DNA of 15,400 nt, taken from positions 74,555-89,954 of the forward strand of contig HF989522.1 of NCBI GenBank assembly GCA_000432175.1, given 5' to 3'. The notes below the pieces were generated by a model. That model was not told the DNA's origin. It saw nothing but the letters and a program-made list of their open reading frames with translations, and searched no databases. Both the position numbers and the translations under genes were made by a program. Each line of letters opens with the position of its first letter. Within the stretch, counting starts at the first letter, position 1. Source of the DNA: Eubacterium sp. CAG:786 (lineage in GTDB: Bacteria > Bacillota > Clostridia > Oscillospirales > Ruminococcaceae). Of this stretch, positions 1 through 6,941 are shown one piece after another.

Positions 1-2
1 CA

Positions 3-329
3 GCGATACTCGTTTTCATATTCAGGAAGCCGCTCGGGTGGGCTGCATTCTGCGTGACCTACCCAATGAAGAGCCAGGCTTCAAGGGTACGCGGGGTGTA
101 TCTGCGTGCGCGCAGGCTCGCGGCTGACATAGACGGAAAGGCAGAGCAGAGCCTTTCCACCGGCGATGTACGGCGCATTCTCTCCGACAGGCTGGGAATG
201 CCCGCGGAAGCCGCAGAAATATGCTCTGCGGCAGACGAGCTGTTCTATTCCCCGGCGGGAAAGCCCGCCGCAAGCGACCTGCTGAAGCCCCTCAGGGCAC
301 TGAAAAAACGCAGAAGGAGGCTGAAATAA
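3..329 (+). CDS. C-terminal end of a membrane protein, partial at 5' side
   Basis: The reading frame is open from the first bases of the window, so the gene begins upstream. The GTG at 54 is probably internal. The first visible residues are hydrophobic (AILVFIF, then GWAAFCV) and look like the end of a membrane segment. A cytoplasmic-looking part of about 85 residues follows, rich in Arg/Lys and ending KKRRRRLK. The stretch with ADELFYSP about 30 residues before the end resembles the cytoplasmic tails of transglutaminase-like or DUF4129 membrane proteins, which often sit beside MoxR ATPase and DUF58 genes. That is a context-driven guess. The stop codon overlaps the next start by one base (TAATG at 327-331), so this gene and the DUF58 gene are translationally coupled in one operon. 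The product itself cannot be named from this fragment. Confidence 0.6.
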   Translation, partial: AILVFIFRKPLGWAAFCVTYPMKSQASRVRGVYLRARRLAADIDGKAEQSLSTGDVRRILSDRLGMPAEAAEICSAADELFYSPAGKPAASDLLKPLRALKKRRRRLK

Positions 330-1276
330 TGCGGCTCACCATCGCTGGCTGGATCGAAGCCCTGCTTTTCGCGGGGACTGTACTGATGTTCATAAGCGGC
401 GACTGCGGCTGGGTGATGGTTTATGCTGTCGCTATGGCGCTTGCGGCTTCTATTGTCACCTGTTGCGTTTCCCGGAAACATTTCACCGTTGCCTGCTCCG
501 GCTGCGAGGGACTTCACCAGGTCGGCGACAGGGTAACGGTAAGGTTAACGTTCACCGCAGAGGGCTTCTGCGTGCTTCCCTTTATAACGGTAAACGGCAG
601 GTTTCTCGGGCAGGAATTCACGGCGCGCACCTCGCTCATCGGAAGGTCGGGCAGCGTTGAGATCGCCCTGCGCGCCCGGGAATGCTGCCTTTCCCGAATG
701 GACATCGACGAAATAGTGCTGCGGGACGCCCTCGGAGCGGTGTATCTGCAGTCCCCGGTGCGCCCTGAAGCGGCAGAGGTCGCAGTGCTGCCGCGCGTTG
801 TCGAATACACCGGACCGGAAGTGCCGCCGAGCCTGCTGCCCTCCGATGACGACGAGGAAACTGCGGGCTCCGTGCTCACGGGTGGAATGCCCGGATACGA
901 GCACCGCGGCTACGTCCCCGGCGACCCGCTGCGGCGCATAAATTACAAGCTTTCGGCAAAGAAAGGCACGCTGCTGGTGCGCAAGGACGACAACGTTCCT
1001 GCGGAAAGCACCGACATCGTCATATCCCCAGGTTCCGACGGAAGCTGCGCGGAACAGGCGTTCGCGCTTGCGGGCAGGCTGACTTCCGCTGGCGGGACTG
1101 CAAGGGTGATATGCTGCGGCAGCAGCTTTACTGCCGGGTTTTCTTCCCTGCCGCAGCTGCGGGAATGGCTCGCGTTCCGCGACCTGTCGGCTTCGGGGGA
1201 GATCAGCGGCAGCCGTTCCGCAGCAGTCGCACGCACCGTGGTGACCATCGCGTCGGGTACCGTTACGGTTTCGTGA
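329..1276 (+). CDS. DUF58 domain-containing membrane protein
   Basis: A 315-residue protein of unknown biochemical function. Two hydrophobic segments lie at about residues 8-22 and 27-46, followed by a beta-rich extracytoplasmic-like region. The DUF58 signature is at about residues 189-221: a GY...RGYVPGD stretch, then RRINYKLSAKKGTLLVR, matching the family pattern R-x-Y-x-PGD-x2-R-x-I-x-W/Y-x2-SA. The ATG at 329 was chosen because AAGGAGG (314-320) sits eight bases before it and because it overlaps the upstream stop; the longer frame from 221 would overlap the upstream gene heavily and lacks such a site. In other bacteria DUF58 proteins are encoded with MoxR-type AAA ATPases and transglutaminase-like membrane proteins, and an envelope role is assumed. 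It is the last gene of this operon. Codon use is GC-rich (GCG, CGC, CTG), unlike the following ppdK. Confidence 0.85.
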   Translation: MRLTIAGWIEALLFAGTVLMFISGDCGWVMVYAVAMALAASIVTCCVSRKHFTVACSGCEGLHQVGDRVTVRLTFTAEGFCVLPFITVNGRFLGQEFTARTSLIGRSGSVEIALRARECCLSRMDIDEIVLRDALGAVYLQSPVRPEAAEVAVLPRVVEYTGPEVPPSLLPSDDDEETAGSVLTGGMPGYEHRGYVPGDPLRRINYKLSAKKGTLLVRKDDNVPAESTDIVISPGSDGSCAEQAFALAGRLTSAGGTARVICCGSSFTAGFSSLPQLREWLAFRDLSASGEISGSRSAAVARTVVTIASGTVTVS

Positions 1277-1349
1277 AGCGGCTTCGCAGCCCGTTGCATG
1301 GGCATTAGTGAAAATCGGCAAAAAAACATAAAAAAATTTAAAAAACATC

Positions 1350-1378
1350 TAGCATTTTTGCGGATTATCTGCTATAAT
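1350..1378 (+). promoter_or_regulatory. ppdK promoter, extended -10 type
   Basis: A perfect TATAAT lies at 1373-1378 and is preceded by TGC (1370-1372), giving the extended -10 motif TGnTATAAT. The -35 position (TAGCAT at 1350-1355, 17-bp spacer) is a poor match, as is common with extended -10 promoters. A-rich tracts at 1321-1345 could act as an UP element. The start of transcription is expected near 1385. Confidence 0.75.
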
Positions 1379-1391
1379 AGAATATGTGGGA

Positions 1392-1417
1392 GAGTGCCCG
1401 CTCAAAGTGGGGCATTC
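1392..1417 (+). promoter_or_regulatory. Hairpin in ppdK 5' leader
   Basis: GAGTGCCC (1392-1399) can pair with GGGCATTC (1410-1417): eight pairs including one G-U, with a 10-nt loop. A second possible stem, AACGC with GCGTT, spans about 1437-1466 just before the ribosome binding site. No T-run follows either one, so they are not terminators. They could set mRNA stability or translation; I do not recognise a known riboswitch. Confidence 0.4.
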
Positions 1418-1496
1418 TGCCAGCAAAAAATCAAAAACGCTGCAGCTGCTCGTGCACGGGCGTTACAGCGATCAAAAATTCAGGAGGTATATACCA

Positions 1497-4127
1497 ATGG
1501 CAAACAAGTGGGTCTACATGTTCAGCGAAGGCGACATGACCATGCGTAATCTCCTCGGCGGTAAGGGCGCAAACCTTGCCGAGATGACCAGCATCGGTCT
1601 GCCGGTTCCCCAGGGCTTCACGATCACTACCGAGGCTTGCACACAGTACTATGAGGACGGCCGCAAGATCAACGACGAGATCATGGCTCAGGCTATGGAA
1701 GGCGTAAAGAAGATGGAGGAGATCAACGGCAAGAAGTTCGGCGATCTCAAGAATCCTCTGCTCGTTTCCGTTCGTTCTGGCGCGAGAGCTTCCATGCCCG
1801 GTATGATGGATACTATCCTCAACCTGGGTCTTAACGACGAAGTTGTTGCTGCTATGATCGCAGGCAACCCCGATCCCAAGTTCGAGAGATTCGTTTATGA
1901 CTCCTACAGACGCTTCATCCAGATGTTCTCTGATGTAGTTATGGAAGTAGGTAAGAAGTACTTCGAGCAGCTCATCGACAAGATGAAGACTGAGAAGGGC
2001 GTTCAGTACGATATCGACCTGACCGCAGCTGACCTCAAGACTCTGGCAGAGCAGTTCAAGGCTGAGTACAAGAAGCAGCTCGGCGAGGACTTCCCGTCTG
2101 ATCCTGTTGTACAGCTCAAGCTCGCTATCGAGGCTGTATTCCGTTCATGGGACAACCCCCGTGCAAACGTATATCGCCGCGACAACGATATCCCGTACAG
2201 CTGGGGTACTGCAGTAAACGTAATGCCGATGGTATTCGGTAACCTGAACAACGAGTCCGGTACCGGCGTTGCGTTCACACGTGACCCTGCAACCGGCGAG
2301 AAGAAGCTCATGGGCGAGTTCCTTATCAACGCACAGGGCGAGGACGTTGTTGCCGGTGTTCGTACTCCTATGCCCATCGCACAGATGGAGAAGGAGTTCC
2401 CCGAGGCATACGCAGAGTTCATCAAGGTTTGCGACACCCTCGAGAACCACTATCACGACATGCAGGATATGGAGTTCACCGTTGAGAACAAGAAGCTCTA
2501 CATGCTGCAGTGCCGTAACGGTAAGAGAACCGCTCAGGCTGCTCTGAAGATCGCTTGCGACCTCGTTGACGAAGGCCACAAGACCGAGCAGGAAGCTGTT
2601 CTGATGATCGACCCCAGAAACCTCGACACACTGCTCCACCCGCAGTTCGACGCTAAGGCTCTTAAGGCTGCTACACCGGTAGGCAAGGGTCTGGGCGCTT
2701 CTCCTGGAGCTGCCTGCGGTAAGATCGTGTTCACAGCTGACGACGCTGAGAAGTGGGCTGCAAAGGGCGAAAAGGTAGTTCTGGTTCGTCTGGAGACCTC
2801 TCCTGAGGATATCACAGGTATGAAGGTATCTCAGGGTATCCTGACCGTTCGTGGTGGTATGACATCTCACGCAGCCGTTGTTGCTCGTGGTATGGGTACC
2901 TGCTGCGTATCCGGCTGCGGCGACATCAAGATGGACGAAGAGAACAAGAAGTTCGAGCTGGCAGGCAAGACCTACCACGAGGGCGACTTCATCTCCATCG
3001 ACGGTACAACCGGTAACATCTATGATGGTATCATCCCGACCGTTGACGCTTCCATCGCCGGCGAGTTCGGCCGTGTAATGGCTTGGGCTGACAAGTACAG
3101 AAAGCTCAAGGTAAGAACCAACGCTGATACTCCTGCTGACGCTAAGAAGGCAAGAGAGCTGGGCGCTGAGGGTATCGGTCTGTGCCGTACCGAGCACATG
3201 TTCTTCGAGGCAGACAGAATCGCTGCATTCCGCGAGATGATCTGCTCCGACACTGTTGAAGAGAGAGAAGCAGCACTGGCTAAGATCGAGCCGATGCAGC
3301 AGGGCGACTTCGAGAAGCTGTACGAAGCACTCGAGGGCAATCCTGTAACCATCAGATTCCTCGACCCGCCTCTGCACGAATTCGTTCCCACTGAGGAAGC
3401 TGACATCGAAGCTCTTGCTAAGTCTCAGGGCAAGTCCGTTGAGACCATCAAGAACATCATTGCTTCCCTGCACGAGTTCAACCCGATGATGGGTCACCGT
3501 GGCTGCCGTCTGGCTGTTACCTACCCTGAGATCGCTAAGATGCAGACTGCTGCCGTTATCAAGGCTGCTATCAACGTCAAGAAGGCTCACCCCGACTGGA
3601 CTATCGTTCCTGAGATCATGATCCCGCTGGTTGGCGAGGTAAAGGAGCTCAAGTACGTTAAGGACATCGTTGTAAAGACCGCTGACGAGATCATCGCTGC
3701 TGCAGGCGCAGATCTGAAGTACTCTGTAGGTACCATGATCGAGATCCCGAGAGCTGCCCTGACTGCTGACGACATCGCTAAGGAAGCTGAGTTCTTCTGC
3801 TTCGGTACAAACGACCTGACTCAGATGACATACGGCTTCTCCAGAGATGACGCTGGTAAGTTCCTCGGCGCTTACTACGACGCTAAGATCTTCGAGAACG
3901 ATCCGTTCGCAAAGCTCGACCAGGTTGGCGTTGGCAAGCTGATGAAGATGGCTATCGAGCTGGGTAAGAAGACCCGTCCCGAGATGCACTGCGGTATCTG
4001 CGGTGAGCACGGCGGCGACCCGACATCTGTTGAGTTCTGCCACGAGATCGGTCTGGATTATGTATCCTGCTCTCCGTTCCGTGTTCCGATCGCCAGACTG
4101 GCTGCTGCTCAGGCTGCACTCAGATAA
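1497..4127 (+). CDS. ppdK: Pyruvate, phosphate dikinase
   Basis: Catalyses the reversible conversion of pyruvate, ATP and phosphate to PEP, AMP and PPi. In anaerobic Firmicutes it can work in the glycolytic direction, gaining energy from PPi, or in gluconeogenesis. The protein has 876 residues, the usual length. The N-terminal nucleotide-binding part shows GGKGANLAEM near residue 20 and the SVRSGARASMPGMMDTI stretch near residue 90. The swivelling phosphohistidine domain has GGMTSHAAVVARG with the catalytic His at about 458. The C-terminal PEP/pyruvate TIM barrel has GLCRTEHMFF and the CGEHGGDP motif with the catalytic Cys at about 835. The ATG at 1497 was chosen because AGGAGG (1482-1487) lies nine bases upstream and MANKWVYMF matches the family N-terminus; an upstream extension to 1386 is leader. 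Strong preference for AAG, GAG, GTT and AAC codons suggests high expression. Monocistronic: own promoter and terminator. Confidence 0.98.
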   Translation: MANKWVYMFSEGDMTMRNLLGGKGANLAEMTSIGLPVPQGFTITTEACTQYYEDGRKINDEIMAQAMEGVKKMEEINGKKFGDLKNPLLVSVRSGARASMPGMMDTILNLGLNDEVVAAMIAGNPDPKFERFVYDSYRRFIQMFSDVVMEVGKKYFEQLIDKMKTEKGVQYDIDLTAADLKTLAEQFKAEYKKQLGEDFPSDPVVQLKLAIEAVFRSWDNPRANVYRRDNDIPYSWGTAVNVMPMVFGNLNNESGTGVAFTRDPATGEKKLMGEFLINAQGEDVVAGVRTPMPIAQMEKEFPEAYAEFIKVCDTLENHYHDMQDMEFTVENKKLYMLQCRNGKRTAQAALKIACDLVDEGHKTEQEAVLMIDPRNLDTLLHPQFDAKALKAATPVGKGLGASPGAACGKIVFTADDAEKWAAKGEKVVLVRLETSPEDITGMKVSQGILTVRGGMTSHAAVVARGMGTCCVSGCGDIKMDEENKKFELAGKTYHEGDFISIDGTTGNIYDGIIPTVDASIAGEFGRVMAWADKYRKLKVRTNADTPADAKKARELGAEGIGLCRTEHMFFEADRIAAFREMICSDTVEEREAALAKIEPMQQGDFEKLYEALEGNPVTIRFLDPPLHEFVPTEEADIEALAKSQGKSVETIKNIIASLHEFNPMMGHRGCRLAVTYPEIAKMQTAAVIKAAINVKKAHPDWTIVPEIMIPLVGEVKELKYVKDIVVKTADEIIAAAGADLKYSVGTMIEIPRAALTADDIAKEAEFFCFGTNDLTQMTYGFSRDDAGKFLGAYYDAKIFENDPFAKLDQVGVGKLMKMAIELGKKTRPEMHCGICGEHGGDPTSVEFCHEIGLDYVSCSPFRVPIARLAAAQAALR

Positions 4128-4161
4128 TCACGACGATCTGAAAGCAATAGCTTAACAAACG

Positions 4162-4193
4162 AATCCCACTCCGGCAACGGGGTGGGATTTTTT
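4162..4193 (+). terminator. Intrinsic terminator of ppdK
   Basis: A 12-bp stem (4162-4173 with 4178-4189, one G-T pair) is capped by a GCAA tetraloop (GNRA type) and followed by a T-run through 4193. It lies 35 bases after the ppdK stop. Confidence 0.95.
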
Positions 4194-4195
4194 CG

Positions 4196-4224
4196 TTGAC
4201 AAGCATTGCGAATGGTGTTATAAT
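4196..4224 (+). promoter_or_regulatory. Perfect consensus sigma-A promoter
   Basis: TTGACA at 4196-4201 and TATAAT at 4219-4224 are separated by exactly 17 bases, and TGT just before the -10 also completes the extended -10 motif. The -35 begins two bases after the T-run of the ppdK terminator. The predicted start near 4231 gives a 5' leader of only about 16 nt carrying GGAGGT. Confidence 0.93.
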
Positions 4225-4246
4225 AAAACAGCATGGAGGTGTTTAT

Positions 4247-4594
4247 ATGAAAAAATGGTACGATGAGGAATACAGGTTCGACATCGAGGTAGTTGGCTAC
4301 CTGCGCGGAGACCACCCGGAAAATTACTGCAGGAACGGAGAGGAGATAGGCGACAGGTATACCTGCACCTACGGCTGCCCCGTGAATGCACAGGGCGAGG
4401 GAATATGCCCCAAGCTGATGATGGTGATGTTCCCGGTGATGGAAGCGGTGAGAAGCGGAGGCGACCTCGAAAATCTCGGTGGGGACGGCAAATACACCAA
4501 AACCATCGTCTGTCCGGACGGCTGCGTGATTTTCCGGCTGACTGCGCACCCCACCGGGAACCCCAATTGCTTCAGGGAACATATGTTCGGATAA
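4247..4594 (+). CDS. TIGR04076 family protein, cysteine-rich
   Basis: A 115-residue soluble protein of unknown function. The core pattern (IGDRYTC...CP near residues 35-45, then GICPKLMMVMFPVMEAVRSGG at 52-72, then VCPDGCVIFRL at 88-98) fits the TIGR04076 family as I remember it. Seven cysteines stand at 28, 40, 44, 54, 89, 93 and 108, several in C-x2-4-C spacing, so metal or Fe-S binding or redox chemistry is conceivable; this is inference. The start at 4247 has GGAGGT (4235-4240) six bases upstream; a TTG further up at 4196 falls inside the promoter and is rejected. It stands alone with a near-perfect promoter, so strong expression is expected unless a repressor acts on it. No operator is apparent between the -10 and the start. 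Confidence 0.85.
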   Translation: MKKWYDEEYRFDIEVVGYLRGDHPENYCRNGEEIGDRYTCTYGCPVNAQGEGICPKLMMVMFPVMEAVRSGGDLENLGGDGKYTKTIVCPDGCVIFRLTAHPTGNPNCFREHMFG

Positions 4595-4600
4595 AACTAA

Positions 4601-4623
4601 GAGGACTGCAAAACGCAGCCCCC
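4601..4623 (-). terminator. Terminator between convergent genes, best on minus strand
   Basis: The stem is 4601-4609 with 4615-4623 and has a 5-nt loop. Read on the minus strand it has nine pairs (two G-U) and is followed by a broken T-run (TTAGTTTTA). On the plus strand the two wobbles become A-C mismatches, but TTTTATTT follows, so it may work weakly in both directions, serving the genes ending at 4594 (+) and 4632 (-). Confidence 0.6.
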
Positions 4624-4631
4624 CTTTTATT

Positions 4632-5921
4632 TCACTCAAGGTATTCCGGTCGCACAGCCGGGACGTAGAACACACCGTAAGTGCGCATTTCAGTGTTTAT
4701 AATTTCCGAAATCTCATCGGTAATATCAACAAAGAAACGATAGTATGGAACAAAATATTCTTCCTGACCACTAACGTAATATTCCAGCACGACTTCTGCA
4801 TACCCCTGTGGCTTGTAATCATTCCCTAGAGGAACATTGGTGTAATAATTGCCCGCTTTGAGCTGTTCTGCGGCTTCATCATCTGTCAGAAGTGGATAAT
4901 CCCCCACAAATTCACTGCGCAGGTCATTGCGGATAATGTTTATGCCATTAAGTCTATGCTCCTCAAAACCATAAAAATTCACATATTTCATTGCAGAATT
5001 GTTTATGCTGTCCTCAACGCTATTCCCAGCATCATAGAACGAAATGATGAAGCACTGCTGTTCACCATCAAACGTGTAATCTCCATTCTCGACAACTACA
5101 GCCGGATCTGTGATACCTACTGCACTGAGAAGCTCCGAATAATCAGATTTAAGCTGTTCAGCAGTCCGGAGCGCTTCATCATAGGTGGAAGCGCAATACT
5201 CGCCCTCAGGGACATATCCACTGTTGAACCAGACAGATGTCTGATATGCGATATCTGTGAAGATATGGAATTTATCGGTATCAGCCTCTACTAGGGTAGG
5301 GTCGGTGTTAAGGTCAGAAGCTTCAAACGTTGTCGAGGTGTCTATATACTTCTGGATTTCCTCATCGGTCATGCCATTGTCAGATATATCAATGTCAGAA
5401 AGTTCCGCACCGAGCGCTGCGGCCACAGTTTTCAGCTGTTCTGTGAGATCACTGCGGATACTGTCGAACGGAATGTTTGCTTTCCCTTCCTCGTCGTATC
5501 TCACCAGGCTTCTGTAAACAGGCAGAGACTGCACATCACTGCTCTCATTCCACAGGTTGGCGCTGTTATATTCACATTCGCCCGGGTACATCACCCCCTC
5601 AAAGCCTGCTGCGCCGAAATTGTTTATGCCCGCGTCTATCTTCGGCAGTTCCGGCGTGCTGTCATCTTCTGTGACAGAAACGACCGAACTGTCAGCGGAC
5701 GCGTCAGACCCGCTGATCATGCTCTGCGGCTCGCGGGTCATTAGTACCGCGGTGGTAATTCCCCCCACGGCAACTACTGCAGCCGCTGCCGCTGCGTAAG
5801 CCCACACAGGGCGCTTCTTCATCTTATTCTCCGGGGAAGCCTTTTCAAGCATCTCGTCCGGGACGTCGCCGAGGGCTTCAAGCAGGCGCCCGGCTTTTTC
5901 GTTCTTCTGGTTGTTGGTCAT
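4632..5921 (-). CDS. Single-pass membrane partner of sigma factor (anti-sigma-like)
   Basis: A 429-residue protein. Residues 1-39 are cytoplasmic and charged, with the short motif ALGDVPDEMLEKA (16-28). Residues about 40-61 form one Ala/Val-rich membrane segment. Then come an acidic Ser/Asp/Glu linker (about 66-92) and an extracytoplasmic domain of about 330 residues that I do not recognise. The ATG overlaps the stop of the sigma gene (ATGA, 5918-5921), and AAAAGGAGGA stands just upstream at 5931-5940. This coupling and the topology are typical of membrane anti-sigma factors that release their sigma on an outside signal, although the cytoplasmic part is too short and too unlike known anti-sigma domains to prove it. 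The part coding for the outer domain (about 4640-5500) is visibly more AT-rich than the N-terminal part and the sigma gene. A terminator-like hairpin follows the stop. Confidence 0.75.
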   Translation of the reverse strand: MTNNQKNEKAGRLLEALGDVPDEMLEKASPENKMKKRPVWAYAAAAAAVVAVGGITTAVLMTREPQSMISGSDASADSSVVSVTEDDSTPELPKIDAGINNFGAAGFEGVMYPGECEYNSANLWNESSDVQSLPVYRSLVRYDEEGKANIPFDSIRSDLTEQLKTVAAALGAELSDIDISDNGMTDEEIQKYIDTSTTFEASDLNTDPTLVEADTDKFHIFTDIAYQTSVWFNSGYVPEGEYCASTYDEALRTAEQLKSDYSELLSAVGITDPAVVVENGDYTFDGEQQCFIISFYDAGNSVEDSINNSAMKYVNFYGFEEHRLNGINIIRNDLRSEFVGDYPLLTDDEAAEQLKAGNYYTNVPLGNDYKPQGYAEVVLEYYVSGQEEYFVPYYRFFVDITDEISEIINTEMRTYGVFYVPAVRPEYLE

Positions 5922-6478
5922 ATCTCGATATCCTCCTTTTCAAGAGTTCTGCGGAGTTCCGCGCGGGTGCGGGCGAGCATGGATTTCACCTTGCTCTCGC
6001 TCATGCCGCACTGCTCCGCTATTTCCCTGACAGGAACAAGGTACCAGTACCTCCGCAGGAACACAGCGCGTTTCTCGTAGCTCAGCCCTGCAAGGAACCT
6101 GTTCAGCGCCCCGGAAAGCGCAGCGCGGTCGAATTCCTGCTCCACCGTGCTCCCACCTGGAATGCACTCTTCCAGTTCCGACAGCGCCAGCGGAACTTCA
6201 CCCCCACCGCGCTTTGCGGAATTCTGCTGCTTCCAGCGGTTGAGCGCGAGGTTCCTGACAATGCGCGCGAGGTACGCTGAAAGCTTCTCCGGGTGCTTCG
6301 GCGGAATGCTCTCCCACACGCGCAGGCAGGCGTCGTTGAGGCATTCCTCTGCGTCCTGCGCGGAATGCAGTATGTTCATGCTGACCTTGCGGAATAATCC
6401 TCCGTATTTGCGTACAAGTTCGGTTATTGCGTTTTCATCACGGGCGAAAAAAAGCCCGATTATCTTTTCGTCCTCCAT
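5918..6478 (-). CDS. ECF-like RNA polymerase sigma factor, sigma-70 family
   Basis: A 186-residue protein with sigma region 2 (about residues 14-85: LVRKYGGLFRKVSMNIL, DAEECLNDACLRVWESIPP, LSAYLARIVRNLALNRWK) and region 4 (about 122-178). The helix-turn-helix runs VREIAEQCGMSESKVKSMLARTR. There is no region 1 or 3, as in ECF (group IV) factors. The ATG at 6478 was chosen because AAGGAGG (6490-6484) sits five bases upstream; starting at 6526 would add 16 residues of leader. It would direct RNA polymerase to a regulon tied to the signal sensed by the downstream membrane protein, with which it shares a 4-bp overlap. Usually such pairs are autoregulated, but the promoter found at 6740-6768 is of the ordinary sigma-A type, and a terminator lies between that promoter and this gene. 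Confidence 0.92.
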   Translation of the reverse strand: MEDEKIIGLFFARDENAITELVRKYGGLFRKVSMNILHSAQDAEECLNDACLRVWESIPPKHPEKLSAYLARIVRNLALNRWKQQNSAKRGGGEVPLALSELEECIPGGSTVEQEFDRAALSGALNRFLAGLSYEKRAVFLRRYWYLVPVREIAEQCGMSESKVKSMLARTRAELRRTLEKEDIEI

Positions 6479-6510
6479 GGCTTCCTCCTTTTTGACGGTG
6501 CACTCCGTCG

Positions 6511-6525
6511 TTAAAAGCGCTTTCA
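6511..6525. promoter_or_regulatory. LacI/CcpA-type palindromic operator-like site
   Basis: The plus strand reads TTAAAAGCGCTTTCA. The 14-mer at 6512-6525 matches the B. subtilis cre consensus TGWAANCGNTNWCA at all but one position, with the AAAGCGCTTT core intact. It lies about 35 bases upstream of the sigma factor start, inside the untranslated leader. Binding there by a LacI-family protein would give a roadblock to transcription. Inference from motif only. Confidence 0.45.
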
Positions 6526-6576
6526 CCCTTTATGACAACAAAAAAACGCCGCGGTCGCGCGTACCTGAAAAAAAGC

Positions 6577-6606
6577 AAAAAAAATCCGCAGACGGGGAGT
6601 CTGCGG
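6577..6606 (-). terminator. Intrinsic terminator in the leader of the sigma operon
   Basis: On the minus strand a perfect 8-bp stem (6606-6599 with 6593-6586) with a 5-nt loop is followed by A, eight Ts (6584-6577), GC and seven more Ts. It is a strong terminator. It lies about 100 bases before the sigma start codon and about 150 bases after a good minus-strand promoter, so it either ends a small RNA or acts as an attenuator for the sigma operon. Confidence 0.85.
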
Positions 6607-6733
6607 TAAAATCAAATAAACTAGCCGAACGCTTGGGGAAAAGCGCTTTTAACTCGGCTGAAATAATTGGGGAAAATATATTAAGAAGTATGTTAGCCAA
6701 TTAAGCTTACAATACTGTCTTGTCTTGATTTAC
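6577..6733 (-). ncRNA. Candidate small RNA or attenuator leader
   Basis: Between the promoter at 6740-6768 and the terminator at 6577-6606 lies about 155 nt with no ORF and no ATG, GTG or usable TTG on the minus strand. The RNA can form three stem-loops. The first pairs TAATTGG (6703-6697) with CCAATTA (6670-6664). The second pairs AGCCGA (6659-6654) with TCGGCT (6628-6623) and has an inner stem containing an AAAAGCGCTTTT palindrome (6639-6650). The third is the terminator. I do not recognise it as 6S RNA, a tRNA-like element or any riboswitch class. Whether it is a free-standing sRNA or an attenuated 5' leader of the sigma gene cannot be decided from sequence. Confidence 0.5.
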
Positions 6734-6739
6734 AATGAT

Positions 6740-6768
6740 ATTATAGCATTTTTAACGGCTTTTTTCAA
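6740..6768 (-). promoter_or_regulatory. Minus-strand sigma-A promoter upstream of sigma operon
   Basis: On the minus strand TTGAAA (6768-6763) and TATAAT (6745-6740) have a 17-bp spacer, and TGC directly before the -10 completes an extended -10. Start expected near 6733. It is the only good promoter I see for the sigma/membrane-partner operon, which would give it a leader of about 255 nt. Confidence 0.8.
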
Positions 6769-6901
6769 CCCGCATTAATAACAAATTTTGAGTTGAAATT
6801 ATGGTTAATTTGTACAATATTTGTCGCCTATAAATTATGAACAAAGCCGCATGGAACATTTTGTATATTTCATAGAAAATCAGGGATTCCTACACAGCAT
6901 T

Positions 6902-6941
6902 ATCCCCCACACGCGGCGCCGTGCCGGTGTGGGGGATTTTT
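6902..6941 (+). terminator. Strong plus-strand hairpin terminator without an obvious gene
   Basis: ATCCCCCACAC (6902-6912) pairs perfectly with GTGTGGGGGAT (6926-6936), and an inner CGGC/GCCG stem continues it past one bulged G. Five Ts (6937-6941) follow on the plus strand; on the minus strand no T-run follows. It lies about 20 bases beyond the stop of the minus-strand gene at 6961. No convincing plus-strand gene precedes it. A short frame (ATG at 6850) has no ribosome binding site and runs through the hairpin. It may end an unannotated RNA or be part of a dispersed repeat. Confidence 0.7.

Larger units (their letters stand above)
1277..1496 (+). other. Intergenic region and ppdK leader
   Basis: No gene is seen in these 220 bases. 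The first 70 hold no convincing terminator for the DUF58 operon, only a weak GCCC/GGGC hairpin near 1290 and a run of A-rich sequence. The rest holds the ppdK promoter and an untranslated leader of about 110 nt. Confidence 0.6.

Noticed and set aside
545..1348. Minus-strand frame of 267 codons across the DUF58 gene
   Set aside because: Antisense shadow in GC-rich coding sequence without conserved features.
2145..4043. Long minus-strand frame (632 codons) across ppdK
   Set aside because: Exactly antisense to a well-conserved gene with biased codons. Its Leu/Ser/Val-rich translation has no domain and no ribosome binding site. It is a codon-bias shadow.
6147..6704. Plus-strand frame of 185 codons overlapping the sigma gene start and leader
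   Set aside because: Mostly antisense to the sigma gene, rich in Ser/Arg, no ribosome binding site, and it crosses the minus-strand terminator.
6577..6733. 6S RNA
   Set aside because: No long terminal stem joining the two ends and no large central bubble; the fold is three separate hairpins.
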